Source of the DNA: Bacteroidales bacterium
Lineage (GTDB): Bacteria; Bacteroidota; Bacteroidia; Bacteroidales; UBA1715
Direction of reading: 5' to 3'
Assembly (NCBI GenBank): GCA_031286165.1
Contig: JAITUU010000003.1
Location: forward strand, 1 to 64,000
Length of the DNA stretch: 64,000 nt
The position numbers were made by a program, and so were the translations under genes. Positions 18,362 through 28,672 of this stretch are shown here, one piece after another. How positions within the stretch are numbered: the first letter of the stretch is position 1; each line of letters opens with the position of its first letter. The notes beneath the pieces are model-generated. The model searched no databases. It had not been told where the DNA came from and saw only the letters and a program-made list of their open reading frames with translations.

Positions 18362-19228
18362 TTATAAAAATCGTTTTACATATTCTTGCTTGTCAATAAT
18401 GTTCCGAGCACACAAACCATAACCCATTGGATTTGCATACGCAAAGTTGCAATTCCCTATATTTCCCAATTCTTGTTGAAGTTTTTTACTTGCTGATTTA
18501 TAATTTGTTAGTAAAAAAACAAAATCAATGTTGGCTGCAACTTTTGTTATTTTGTTTTTATTACCATTGATTTTTATCAAATCTAATTCCCTCTTTTGTT
18601 CAAAAACATCAATCATATCTTGCTTAAAATGATTCACGTTTTCCGTATTAGCACAGAATTTCTTAAAATTGCATAAATGAGATTCCATTCCACTTTTCCC
18701 CGAAATTGCCTTACAACCTTGCTTTACTTCAAATATGGTTATTGTTGGTAAATAATTATTCTGCAACTTACGAGCAGGAGTTGTAGAGTCCCACTTTAAA
18801 GCAACAATATCGGCTCTGCCTGTATCTTGATATTCTATATCAATTATAAAAAAATCGGTATCTGACGCATTAGGGGAATAGTTATTTTCTTGAACTATTC
18901 GTTGTTGTATCTCCTTTTCCCATAAATGATTGCGTTTTACTGATACATAATTGTCAATTGCGTGTTTCGCTTGTGGAAAATAATTTGTGAAATTCTGTAA
19001 AGAAGGCTTTGTTTTTGCCTTTGTTTTTGACAAATATTTTTTATTTAATGAAATAAATGCTCCATTGTCTTTTACTTCTAATATATTTCCCCCTCGATAA
19101 TAGATTGTGATTTTTGAACCTCGTAATTCCAAATCAAGAGTATGGTCATTTTGAACATATTGTAATAGCGGTTTTAATGCTCCTGTTTTTAATTCATCGA
19201 GGAATTTTTGTGATATTTTGCGTGCCAT
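18362..19228 (-). CDS. unrecognised protein with PD-(D/E)XK-like core
   Basis: 288 residues, soluble, no signal peptide, family unknown to me. A D...ExK arrangement is visible: Glu-106 (HLWEKEIQQRI), Asp-140 (TGRADIVAL), then Glu-167 and Lys-169 (ITIFEVKQG) after a second strand. This is the order expected for a restriction-endonuclease fold. It lies upstream of a T9SS protein and downstream of a highly structured inverted repeat. It shares no obvious sequence with the other PD-(D/E)XK-like protein at 13912. Confidence 0.55.
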   Translation of the reverse strand: MARKISQKFLDELKTGALKPLLQYVQNDHTLDLELRGSKITIYYRGGNILEVKDNGAFISLNKKYLSKTKAKTKPSLQNFTNYFPQAKHAIDNYVSVKRNHLWEKEIQQRIVQENNYSPNASDTDFFIIDIEYQDTGRADIVALKWDSTTPARKLQNNYLPTITIFEVKQGCKAISGKSGMESHLCNFKKFCANTENVNHFKQDMIDVFEQKRELDLIKINGNKNKITKVAANIDFVFLLTNYKSASKKLQQELGNIGNCNFAYANPMGYGLCARNIIDKQEYVKRFL

Positions 19229-19677
19229 ATTATTCTTTTTTATTTTGTGGTTTTTTCATTTTAACATCCTTGTTGTTGGTAATTTTTCTTTAGCATACCA
19301 CACAAAAAAAGCGCAGGCTAATTTCTCTTTACTTACACCCAGAAGCCCGACCAGAGGCTTAAAAAGAAAGTAAAGAGAAACGCCTGCGGCAATCGCAGAC
19401 GCTCCATCTTCAACTTTCCCCTCTTTTGTTATAATACTGGTCGTATTTTCTGGGTGAGGGAAATTTTAAAGCGAAACGCTATATTGTATGTATCATAAAG
19501 TGCTTGTTGGCACTCAGTATATTTTTTGTAAAATGTATTATATCAATTCAATGTGCAAACATACGGATTTTTTTCGTAACGAAATGCATGTTCGCAAAAT
19601 ATGTTTTGCAACACATTTTTATATGACGAAAAACATTGCTAAAAATTGTGTGGGGGGTAGAAAAAATTTTGTGTCCT
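19229..19677. other. 449-bp intergenic region
   Basis: Contains a nested inverted repeat at 19313-19398 (entered separately) and AT-rich sequence with several tttt/aaaa runs. No supported gene. Short frames here are shadows. Confidence 0.6.
19313..19398. repeat. nested inverted repeat, possible structured RNA or miniature element
   Basis: Arms pair in order: gcaggc (19313-19318) with gcctgc (19382-19387), tttctctttact (19322-19333) with agtaaagagaaa (19369-19380) and, inside, aagcc (19343-19347) with ggctt (19356-19360). A competing hairpin ctgcg/cgcag (19384-19388 with 19394-19398) would break the outer stem. It could be an RNA with two states, a MITE-like element or a long terminator. Confidence 0.5.
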
Positions 19678-21606
19678 CTAAAACTTATACGCCGCAAAAA
19701 GCGTGTAATTCTGCGGATTGCTGTGGGGATACAAAGCATACTGCTTGGGCAGCGTTTCGGGGTGGCGATAGAAAAATTTTGAAATTTTCGCTTCTACATA
19801 CAAGCGTTTTTTCACATTCCACTCCACCACAGCGGCTACTTGCGAACCTTCGTAAAAATACGACTGCGAGGAATAGGCGTACTGCACATTTTCTTCCCAC
19901 GCACTGAGCCGCGCCTCGTAGTCGGCATTGAATTGCGCATAGCGGGCATACAATTTCAAATTGCCAAGCGGTTTATACACAAAATCCTGATAGCACACAA
20001 AACCACGCACGCGCTCCTGCTTGCGAATAAACGCCTGATGCCACGAAGACGCTATATATACTTGTTCGCCAAAAGGCAATTTTGCGTAGAGCGTTACATA
20101 ATTACGCACTTTTTCTATTGTTCCGCGCGTTTGTTCGCCGCTGGTGTAGTCGGTTTTGCGCTCGTTGCGAAAACTCATATATGCCCGCACTCCGCTCCAC
20201 GTGCTGTATTGCAGCCGCGCCCACGAATCGCTGCCGCGTGTGGCATTTTTTACAAAATACCGCTCCGCCGGCATATAAAACACATCGTGAGCCACCGTAA
20301 AAAGCAGTGCGCGAGTGAGTTGCGCATCAAACGATTGATACACACCCGTTTCATTTTGCACCGCGCTTTGTTCCGAAAGCGAATGTGTCATAAAACTCTC
20401 ATATTCACTGCCAAACGACCGCAGCACACAGGAATACACAAAATCCTGATGCAATTTTGCCTGCAATCCGGCACAGGCGGCGTAGTGCCACTGTTTATCG
20501 AAGGCTATTTCGCCAAAGGCTATAATTTTCGGTTTTGCGTAACGCAGCGAAACACTACTATTGAGCATAGTGCTCTGCACGCTGCCAAGCGAAAAATGAT
20601 GCAAAAGCGACATAAGAGCGCAGGAAAACGCACCAACCGCCGAACTTGCATGAAGTCCGTAACTTTGCAGTGTTATTGCGCCGCGATTTGCAATTTCGGT
20701 CGCCGTGCGGTGATAGCCCGTTTCGTACAACTGAAACGAAAACGCCGTATCTGCCTTCGCTTTTCCATCTATGCTGCGCAGCGACACAAAGGGTGTGATT
20801 TCACATTTCGGCAGAGAAAATCGAAGCAACGCACCGCGAAAAAAATCAAATTCATTTGCGGAACTATGCACTTTTGCCTGCAACAAATTACTCTGCGTGC
20901 TGCGGTCTATGGATTTTCCGAAAAAACCACCTTGACTTACCACCAAACCTTGCCCTGCCTGCACTTCGTAATCGCCCACAAAATATTCCACCCGCTCGGT
21001 TTTGTACTGCGCATACGCCGATTTATAATCGAAGAGCGTGCGTTCGCGCGTGTAAAAACGTTCACCGGCATCGTTTTTGAGCGTTACGCCTGCCGCCAAG
21101 CGATTGAAAGAATTAAAACGATAGCGCACAATTTCTCTTGTGGGATTTCCTTCGTAGTGCCAAAAATCGCGATATTCACTAAAATTCACCTGCGGCAGAA
21201 AGTAGGAAAAAGCCAGCGTGTGATGCCCTTTTTGCAGCAATTCATGCAGTTGCAAAGGCGGTTTATAGGTACTCACATAGCAAAACTGTGCTAACAGTTT
21301 TGCTTTTTCTACAGAAAAAGCGAGCGCAAATTGCACTTCGTAAATGGATTGCAGGGGGCGATTGTGCGCAAGAAAATCCCACAAACTGCGTTGTTCAAAT
21401 TCATTCAAAAACACAAATTCCGCGCAATCCTCTTCACGTATTTCATTCAAATTGAGCGGATTGGCATACAATTCCTGCAAATGCGCAATTTCGTCTTCGG
21501 TAAATTCCACACCACTCGTTACCTGCAAATTCAAAAACACATCGGAAAAATTCTGCGCATGGCAAATATTCCCAAGCACAGCAATAGTAATCACACAAGT
21601 GCGCAT
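19678..21606 (-). CDS. helix-hairpin-helix outer membrane protein
   Basis: 642 residues from ATG 21606; the signal peptide (MRTCVITIAVLGNICHAQ) supports this start over one 30 codons upstream that would overlap ligA. Residues about 25-115 carry ComEA-type helix-hairpin-helix segments (NPLNLNEIREEDCAEFVFLN, FLAHNRPLQSIYEVQ). The remainder is rich in alternating aromatic strands (YFVGDYEVQAGQGLVVSQ, YKPLGNLKLYARYAQF) and looks like an outer-membrane beta-barrel. This architecture is common in Bacteroidota but its role is not known. It is divergent from ligA. Confidence 0.75.
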   Translation of the reverse strand: MRTCVITIAVLGNICHAQNFSDVFLNLQVTSGVEFTEDEIAHLQELYANPLNLNEIREEDCAEFVFLNEFEQRSLWDFLAHNRPLQSIYEVQFALAFSVEKAKLLAQFCYVSTYKPPLQLHELLQKGHHTLAFSYFLPQVNFSEYRDFWHYEGNPTREIVRYRFNSFNRLAAGVTLKNDAGERFYTRERTLFDYKSAYAQYKTERVEYFVGDYEVQAGQGLVVSQGGFFGKSIDRSTQSNLLQAKVHSSANEFDFFRGALLRFSLPKCEITPFVSLRSIDGKAKADTAFSFQLYETGYHRTATEIANRGAITLQSYGLHASSAVGAFSCALMSLLHHFSLGSVQSTMLNSSVSLRYAKPKIIAFGEIAFDKQWHYAACAGLQAKLHQDFVYSCVLRSFGSEYESFMTHSLSEQSAVQNETGVYQSFDAQLTRALLFTVAHDVFYMPAERYFVKNATRGSDSWARLQYSTWSGVRAYMSFRNERKTDYTSGEQTRGTIEKVRNYVTLYAKLPFGEQVYIASSWHQAFIRKQERVRGFVCYQDFVYKPLGNLKLYARYAQFNADYEARLSAWEENVQYAYSSQSYFYEGSQVAAVVEWNVKKRLYVEAKISKFFYRHPETLPKQYALYPHSNPQNYTLFAAYKF

Positions 21607-21640
21607 AGTATTTTTCACGATAGTGGTAATTTGTGGGTAG

Positions 21641-23713
<2,073 letters not shown>

Positions 23714-23725
23714 AAATGACACCTG

Positions 23726-24448
23726 TCAATTCTTCACTCTCAACTGTTTCAAAACCTCCCCCGCAATGTACAGCCCGAATATGGCGGTAATGTGCATAAG
23801 CGAACCGTTTACTCGTTTTTGTGCATTATCTACGATTTGAAGTTCGTGGGCTTCATCGTTTTGTTCCATGCTGTAAACGCACAAAAAATCGCGCTGCGGC
23901 ACGCCGGTTTTGCGCATCAGTTTTCGCAAACGGCGGGCAAATAAACAGTTTTTCACCTTCCAAAATGGCGCAACAGCCACCATGCTCGCTTCCATTTTTC
24001 GCGCAGCACCCATACTCGACATAAAAAACGCATCGGTTTTGCAGGCTTCGCGAATCAAGTGAATTTTATTGTGCACACTGTCTATGGCATCTATTATCAC
24101 ATCATAGGTATTCAATTCAAAACTATCGGAATTTTCGGGAGTAAAGGTTTCGCAGCGTTCCATAATTTCCGCATCGGGGTTAATATCGCGCAGGCGAGCG
24201 GCGAGAGCAGTAGTTTTTTTCATTCCCAGCGTGCTGTGCAATGCCGGTGCTTGGCGGTTAATATTGCTGGCGCACACCTCATCGTAGTCCACCAGCGTGA
24301 GATTATAAAATCCGCTGCGCACCAAACTTTCGGCACACCAACTTCCTACGCCGCCTATACCGAATATAATCACGCGCATAGTTCTCATGCGTTCCATAGC
24401 GGCACTGCCAAGCACCATTTCGCTCCGTTGAAATTGTTCGGCTATCAT
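23726..24448 (-). CDS. tcdA: tRNA threonylcarbamoyladenosine dehydratase
   Basis: ThiF/E1-like ATP-dependent enzyme that cyclises t6A to ct6A at position 37 of tRNAs. The Rossmann motif GIGGVGSWCAESLVRSG is followed by LVDYDEVCASNINRQ and VIDAIDSVHNKI, as in TcdA/YgdL. The 240 residues from ATG 24448 are full length; 37 upstream codons would have no similarity and a -7 type box lies in them. It runs convergent to ligA, with a 12-base gap. Confidence 0.88.
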   Translation of the reverse strand: MIAEQFQRSEMVLGSAAMERMRTMRVIIFGIGGVGSWCAESLVRSGFYNLTLVDYDEVCASNINRQAPALHSTLGMKKTTALAARLRDINPDAEIMERCETFTPENSDSFELNTYDVIIDAIDSVHNKIHLIREACKTDAFFMSSMGAARKMEASMVAVAPFWKVKNCLFARRLRKLMRKTGVPQRDFLCVYSMEQNDEAHELQIVDNAQKRVNGSLMHITAIFGLYIAGEVLKQLRVKN

Positions 24449-24463
24449 CGTATTTGTTTTTCG

Positions 24464-24471
24464 CAAAAATA
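24464..24471 (-). promoter_or_regulatory. -7 box for tcdA
   Basis: TATTTTTG on the minus strand, 15 bases before the tcdA ATG. It matches TAnnTTTG, but the short distance leaves a leader of only a few bases. Confidence 0.35.
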
Positions 24472-24711
24472 CAGTTTTTATACAAAAAAATACCGAACAA
24501 ACATTGTTTCCACTGCGAAGAACGCAAAATTGCGAAGAATTATATTGCGAAGAGCGCATTTTGTGCGAATATCATCACTACGAATACCAAGCGCAGATAT
24601 TTTTCACACTTTTTCTTCGCTCACACGCCACAGGGCTTACAGGGATTTTTACAAACACGAAAAATTCACACTACCATTCGCAATCGTCAAAACTTATTAA
24701 CAAAAACGAAA

Positions 24712-24738
24712 AAAGTGGTAAAAAGTGGAATAAAGTGG
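24712..24738 (+). promoter_or_regulatory. MraZ-type operator, three direct repeats
   Basis: AAAGTGG occurs three times at exactly 10-base spacing (24712-24718, 24722-24728, 24732-24738), 13 bases before the -7 box and 42 bases before mraZ. MraZ proteins bind phased short direct repeats upstream of their own operon; the AAAGTG plus three-base spacer form is the one described for mycoplasmas. This strongly suggests autoregulation of the dcw operon. Confidence 0.8.
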
Positions 24739-24750
24739 AAATTTATGTTG

Positions 24751-24758
24751 TATGTTTG
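24751..24758 (+). promoter_or_regulatory. -7 box of the dcw operon
   Basis: TATGTTTG matches TAnnTTTG, 22 bases before the mraZ ATG and just downstream of the MraZ repeats, which would cover the -33 area. Confidence 0.55.
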
Positions 24759-24780
24759 TGAAAATTTTAGAAAAATTGCA

Positions 24781-25257
24781 ATGCTTACATTTATAGGCGA
24801 ACATAGTAGTAAAATTGATGCGAAAGGCAGGGTTTCGTTGCCGGTGCAACTCAAACGACAGTTTGGGAAGCCCGAAGAGGAACTGCGTTTTGTGTTGAAA
24901 AAAAGCACTTTTAAACAGTGCTTGGAACTACACCCTATGGATTCGTGGCAAATTATGATGGAGCGATTGACAAAAAAATTGAATCCCATTTTCAACAAAC
25001 AGCACAATGCTTTTCTTACGCAATTCAGCAAAGGAACTTCGGAAGTTTCGCTTGACGGACTAAGTAGAATATTGATAAACAAGAACTTATGCGACTTAGC
25101 AGGATTTGACAAAGAAATAGTGTTTTTGGGCGTGGGCACAATTATAGAACTATGGGACAAAGAAAAATATTCATCGCCGGAGTGCGAAATGCCGCAAGAA
25201 GCATTTGAAACACTTACCAACGAAATTTTCGATGCCGATTTTAACTTATATGAATAG
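24781..25257 (+). CDS. mraZ: transcriptional regulator MraZ
   Basis: First gene of the dcw cluster. It encodes a ring-forming DNA-binding protein with two AbrB-like (SpoVT) domains. The 158 residues begin MLTFIGEHSSKIDAKGRVSLP, the classic first motif, and the second domain has VSLDGLSRILI. An in-frame extension of 109 codons upstream covers the operator and is rejected. It ends at 25257 with a TAG that is part of an AGGAGG site for rsmH. Confidence 0.93.
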   Translation: MLTFIGEHSSKIDAKGRVSLPVQLKRQFGKPEEELRFVLKKSTFKQCLELHPMDSWQIMMERLTKKLNPIFNKQHNAFLTQFSKGTSEVSLDGLSRILINKNLCDLAGFDKEIVFLGVGTIIELWDKEKYSSPECEMPQEAFETLTNEIFDADFNLYE

Positions 25258-25261
25258 GAGG
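25256..25261 (+). promoter_or_regulatory. canonical Shine-Dalgarno site for rsmH
   Basis: AGGAGG overlapping the mraZ stop codon and 8 bases before the rsmH ATG. Other genes in this window lack such a site, so rsmH may be translated by a different or stronger initiation mode. Confidence 0.6.
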
Positions 25262-25269
25262 AATGGAAT

Positions 25270-26166
25270 ATGAACTATCACAATCCGGTACTTCTTTCCG
25301 AAAGCATCGCACAGTTAGGAATCAATCCAAGCGGTGTATATATTGACGCTACGTTTGGCGGCGGCGGTCATTCGCGCGAAATTTTGAAACACTTACAGAA
25401 CGGACATCTCTACGGGTTCGACCAAGACGATGATGCACGGCAAAATATTCCCGAAAGTGCAAATTTCACTTTCGTTCATCACAATTTCCGCTACATTCGC
25501 CACTTTATGCGCTACTACGGCGTGGAGCAGGTCGATGGCATTTTGGCAGATTTGGGCGTTTCTTCTCACCATTTCGACACTCCCGAACGCGGATTTTCGT
25601 TTCGATTCAATGCACCGCTCGATATGCGCATGGACGCGGAAACAAAACTCACCGCTGCCGAAATTTTGAATAGCTACGAAGAAAGTGATTTGCGCAGAAT
25701 TTTCAAAGAATACGGCGAAATAGACAATGCCTACAAACTTGCGCAAACAATAGTACGCGAGCGCGGAATTGCTGCAATAGAAACTACCGAAGAACTCAAA
25801 AAAATAGGACAACGCTTATGCAACCCCAAAATTGAAACAAAATATGTATCGCAAATTTTTCAAGCACTGCGCATAGAAGTGAACAACGAAATGGGTGTGT
25901 TGCGTGATTTTTTGCAAGCCGGACTTGAGACTCTGAAACCGGGCGGACGATTTGTAATCATAACCTATCACTCGCTTGAAGACCGCATGGTGAAAAATTT
26001 TTTCAAAACAGGGAACTTGGAAGGTTCGGTAAAAAAAGATTTTTACGGAAACGTGAGCACCCCCTTTGAACTTGTAAGCCGCAAAGCAATAGTGCCCACC
26101 GACGAAGAAATAGAAGAAAATAACCGCGCACGAAGCGCAAAACTGCGAGTAGCGGAGAAAAAATGA
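25270..26166 (+). CDS. rsmH: 16S rRNA (cytosine-1402-N4)-methyltransferase
   Basis: AdoMet-dependent methyltransferase (MraW). Motifs include NPVLLSESI, YIDATFGGGGHSREIL (AdoMet site), GFDQDDDA, DGILADLGVSSHHFDTPERGFSF and TYHSLEDRMVKNFF. Size (298 residues) and position after mraZ are standard. The TGA stop overlaps the ATG of the next gene as ATGA. Confidence 0.96.
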   Translation: MNYHNPVLLSESIAQLGINPSGVYIDATFGGGGHSREILKHLQNGHLYGFDQDDDARQNIPESANFTFVHHNFRYIRHFMRYYGVEQVDGILADLGVSSHHFDTPERGFSFRFNAPLDMRMDAETKLTAAEILNSYEESDLRRIFKEYGEIDNAYKLAQTIVRERGIAAIETTEELKKIGQRLCNPKIETKYVSQIFQALRIEVNNEMGVLRDFLQAGLETLKPGGRFVIITYHSLEDRMVKNFFKTGNLEGSVKKDFYGNVSTPFELVSRKAIVPTDEEIEENNRARSAKLRVAEKK

Positions 26167-26543
26167 AAGAAGGAATAGACGATAGAAAAAAAACACCGAA
26201 GGAAAAGAAAAAATCGGGTGCGGCAATAGGTGCAAAAGGCATCATTGCGGGGGATTTTCTCACCAGCGAAAAAATCGACAAGCACATTGGTTTTTTGCTC
26301 TACATAGTGCTTTTGGCGTTTATATACATCAGCATGGGCAATCAGGTAGATGCTGCCGCGAAAAGTGCCCGAAAGTGGGAAGAACAAATAAAAGAAATTA
26401 AATCGCAGTACATAACCGAATACCGCAACCTGAACCGCAAACGTACTGCCATGCACATAAAAGAATTGATAGAAACACACAATATTGACCTCAAAGAATT
26501 GAACACACCTCCTTATATAATTTCCGCAGATGGACATAAGTAA
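26163..26543 (+). CDS. ftsL: FtsL-like cell division protein
   Basis: 126 residues: a Lys-rich cytoplasmic N-terminus (about 1-50), one transmembrane helix (about 42-60, IGFLLYIVLLAFIYISMG) and a coiled-coil periplasmic part. The layout and position between rsmH and ftsI identify it, since FtsL sequences are poorly conserved. It overlaps rsmH by 4 bases and ftsI by 14 bases, showing tight coupling. Confidence 0.78.
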   Translation: MKEGIDDRKKTPKEKKKSGAAIGAKGIIAGDFLTSEKIDKHIGFLLYIVLLAFIYISMGNQVDAAAKSARKWEEQIKEIKSQYITEYRNLNRKRTAMHIKELIETHNIDLKELNTPPYIISADGHK

Positions 26544-28671
26544 AGAATTAGCAAAACGATACCTCTTGATTTTCATTCTCATTGCTGCCTTTGGAGTGGG
26601 CATAGTGGTGAGAGTGATTTCCATACAATTCTTCTCGGAAGAAGGGAGCGAATTGCGCGAAGCCGCCAAACAGGTGAACAACAAAAAAATAGAACCCACA
26701 CGCGGTATTATTTACTCGCACGATGGCAAAGAATTGGCTATTTCGGTGCCGCAATACATAGTGTATTTCGATTATAGAACCATAAAAAAAGACAGTATTT
26801 TTGAAAACAACAAACGCGCTCTTGCCGATAGTCTGGCGCGAATGTTTGCCTATCAAGGAAAATCAAAAACCTACTACCTCAATTTGCTTGAAAAAGCAAA
26901 AAAACAAAAAAAACTTGTGCGCCTGCACGATGGCTACATAGATTACGACAAACGCAATCGCATTAAAAATTTCCCGATTTTAGAATACGGCGAATTTAAA
27001 GGCGGGCTGAATATTCAATCCTTTTTCGACCGCGCTTATCCTTACGGCGAAATTGCCCTGCGCACCATTGGCAACTTTAAAAAAGATGTGCGCGAAAGTG
27101 AATACGGGCTGGAACGAACTTTTCACGATGAACTTTCGGGCAAAGAAGTACTTGTGGATTCACTCGTGAAAGGCGACAAACCGCCGCACGCAATAGATGG
27201 CTACGACATTGTAACCAATTTAGATGTGGGTATTCAAAGTATTGTGCACGAAGAATTGCTCAAATCACTGCAAAAATTGAAAGCCGAATGGGGTTGCGCT
27301 ATTGTAATGGAAACAAAAACAGGCGCAATTCTTGCCGTTTCTAACCTTTCGCTCAATCCGCACAATGCCGCCGACAGCAATTATTACGAAACAATTAAAA
27401 ATTTCGCCGTAGCCGAGCGCAAAGACCCCGGTTCTACCATAAAACTCCCATCGCTCATGATTGCTCTTGCCGATGGCGTGATTCAGTTAGACGACACCAT
27501 TCGCATACGCACTTCAAACGGCGACTACACCTATCGCTACGGAGGCGTGGAAACTCACGTGCGCGACTGGGATTGGAAATTACAACCCAATATGGATAAA
27601 CGACTTACCGTAATGGAAGCCTTTGCCCACTCATCGAATTTGGGTGTAAGCAAAGTGATTTTCGATAATTATGTGAGCCACAAAAAAAGCGAAGATTTTT
27701 ACAAACGCTTGAAATCTATGGGGCTTGATAAAAAAACCGGTATAGACCTGCTGGGCGAACCCGAACCGGGAATTAAAGAATTTGCAAAATGGGACGGCGG
27801 CACCCTCATTCAAATGAGTTACGGCTACGAAATGGCTCTCACGCCGCTGCAAATTCTTACGTTTTACAACGCCGTGGCAAATGACGGAAAAATGATGAAA
27901 CCCTACTTGGTAAGTCAAATAAAAAACGGCAGTGAAGTGGTAAAAAAATACAAACCTACGGTGCTCAATGCTTCGATTTGCAACACTCGCACGCTGGAAC
28001 TCGCCAAACAACTCCTGCGCAGCGTAATAGAAACCGACATGGGAACCGCCAAAGCAATTCGCAGCAAATACTACAACATAGCTGGAAAAACCGGTTCGGC
28101 ACAAACCTATATAGAAAAACTCAAAAGTTACGATGGCAACGTTATTCGCGGTTCGTTCTGCGGCTATTTCCCTGCCGAATCACCCAAATACACCTGCATA
28201 GTGGTTATTCAAGGAGCGCAATACGCCATGCCGGTGGGTGGCGGTACTGCGGCACACTGTTTCCGTAAAATTTCCGACCGCATTTATTTCTCCGACCACG
28301 AATTGCGCAATCAAATGACCGCCGATACCGGGCAATTTGTGCAAATTCCGCAAACATTCAACGGCTACAAACGCGATTTTGCCCATATTCTTACTTCACT
28401 CGGATTGAGCAACAGCACATTGCCTTATGGCGATTGGATTGCCACCATTGTAGAAGAAGATAGCATATCATACTCCGCGCTGCACGTACCCAATAAAGAA
28501 GATAAAAAAACACCGAAACTCATAGGAATGGGAATGCGCGATGCGGTGTATATAGCCGAAAATACCGGACTCAAAGTAAAATGTACAGGCTATGGAAAAG
28601 TAGTGGCGCAATCCATTACTCCCGGCACACCCACCCAAAATTACCGAGAAATAACACTTGAACTGCGATAA
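26530..28671 (+). CDS. ftsI: division transpeptidase (PBP3) with PASTA domain
   Basis: Septal peptidoglycan transpeptidase. Residues 12-32 form the membrane anchor. The catalytic serine is Ser-302 in STIK; the SxN motif is SSN (about 369) and the KTG motif is in AGKTGSAQT (about 519). The C-terminal 65 residues (TPKLIGMGMRDAVYIAENTG) form one PASTA domain. The 713 residues are normal for Bacteroidota, where PBP3 carries this tail. It ends one base before the murE start. Confidence 0.93.
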   Translation: MDISKELAKRYLLIFILIAAFGVGIVVRVISIQFFSEEGSELREAAKQVNNKKIEPTRGIIYSHDGKELAISVPQYIVYFDYRTIKKDSIFENNKRALADSLARMFAYQGKSKTYYLNLLEKAKKQKKLVRLHDGYIDYDKRNRIKNFPILEYGEFKGGLNIQSFFDRAYPYGEIALRTIGNFKKDVRESEYGLERTFHDELSGKEVLVDSLVKGDKPPHAIDGYDIVTNLDVGIQSIVHEELLKSLQKLKAEWGCAIVMETKTGAILAVSNLSLNPHNAADSNYYETIKNFAVAERKDPGSTIKLPSLMIALADGVIQLDDTIRIRTSNGDYTYRYGGVETHVRDWDWKLQPNMDKRLTVMEAFAHSSNLGVSKVIFDNYVSHKKSEDFYKRLKSMGLDKKTGIDLLGEPEPGIKEFAKWDGGTLIQMSYGYEMALTPLQILTFYNAVANDGKMMKPYLVSQIKNGSEVVKKYKPTVLNASICNTRTLELAKQLLRSVIETDMGTAKAIRSKYYNIAGKTGSAQTYIEKLKSYDGNVIRGSFCGYFPAESPKYTCIVVIQGAQYAMPVGGGTAAHCFRKISDRIYFSDHELRNQMTADTGQFVQIPQTFNGYKRDFAHILTSLGLSNSTLPYGDWIATIVEEDSISYSALHVPNKEDKKTPKLIGMGMRDAVYIAENTGLKVKCTGYGKVVAQSITPGTPTQNYREITLELR

Positions 28672-28672
28672 C

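Noticed and set aside
19488..19907. 139-residue plus-strand frame
   Set aside because: Its second half is antisense to the HHH/barrel gene, and the composition does not look coding.
19840..21294. 484-residue plus-strand frame
   Set aside because: Antisense shadow of the HHH/barrel gene, which has a signal peptide and HHH motifs; the shadow is Arg/His/Cys-rich with no domain.
24454..24780. Upstream in-frame extension of mraZ (109 codons)
   Set aside because: Covers the operator and promoter; MLTFIGEHSSKID at 24781 is the standard family start.
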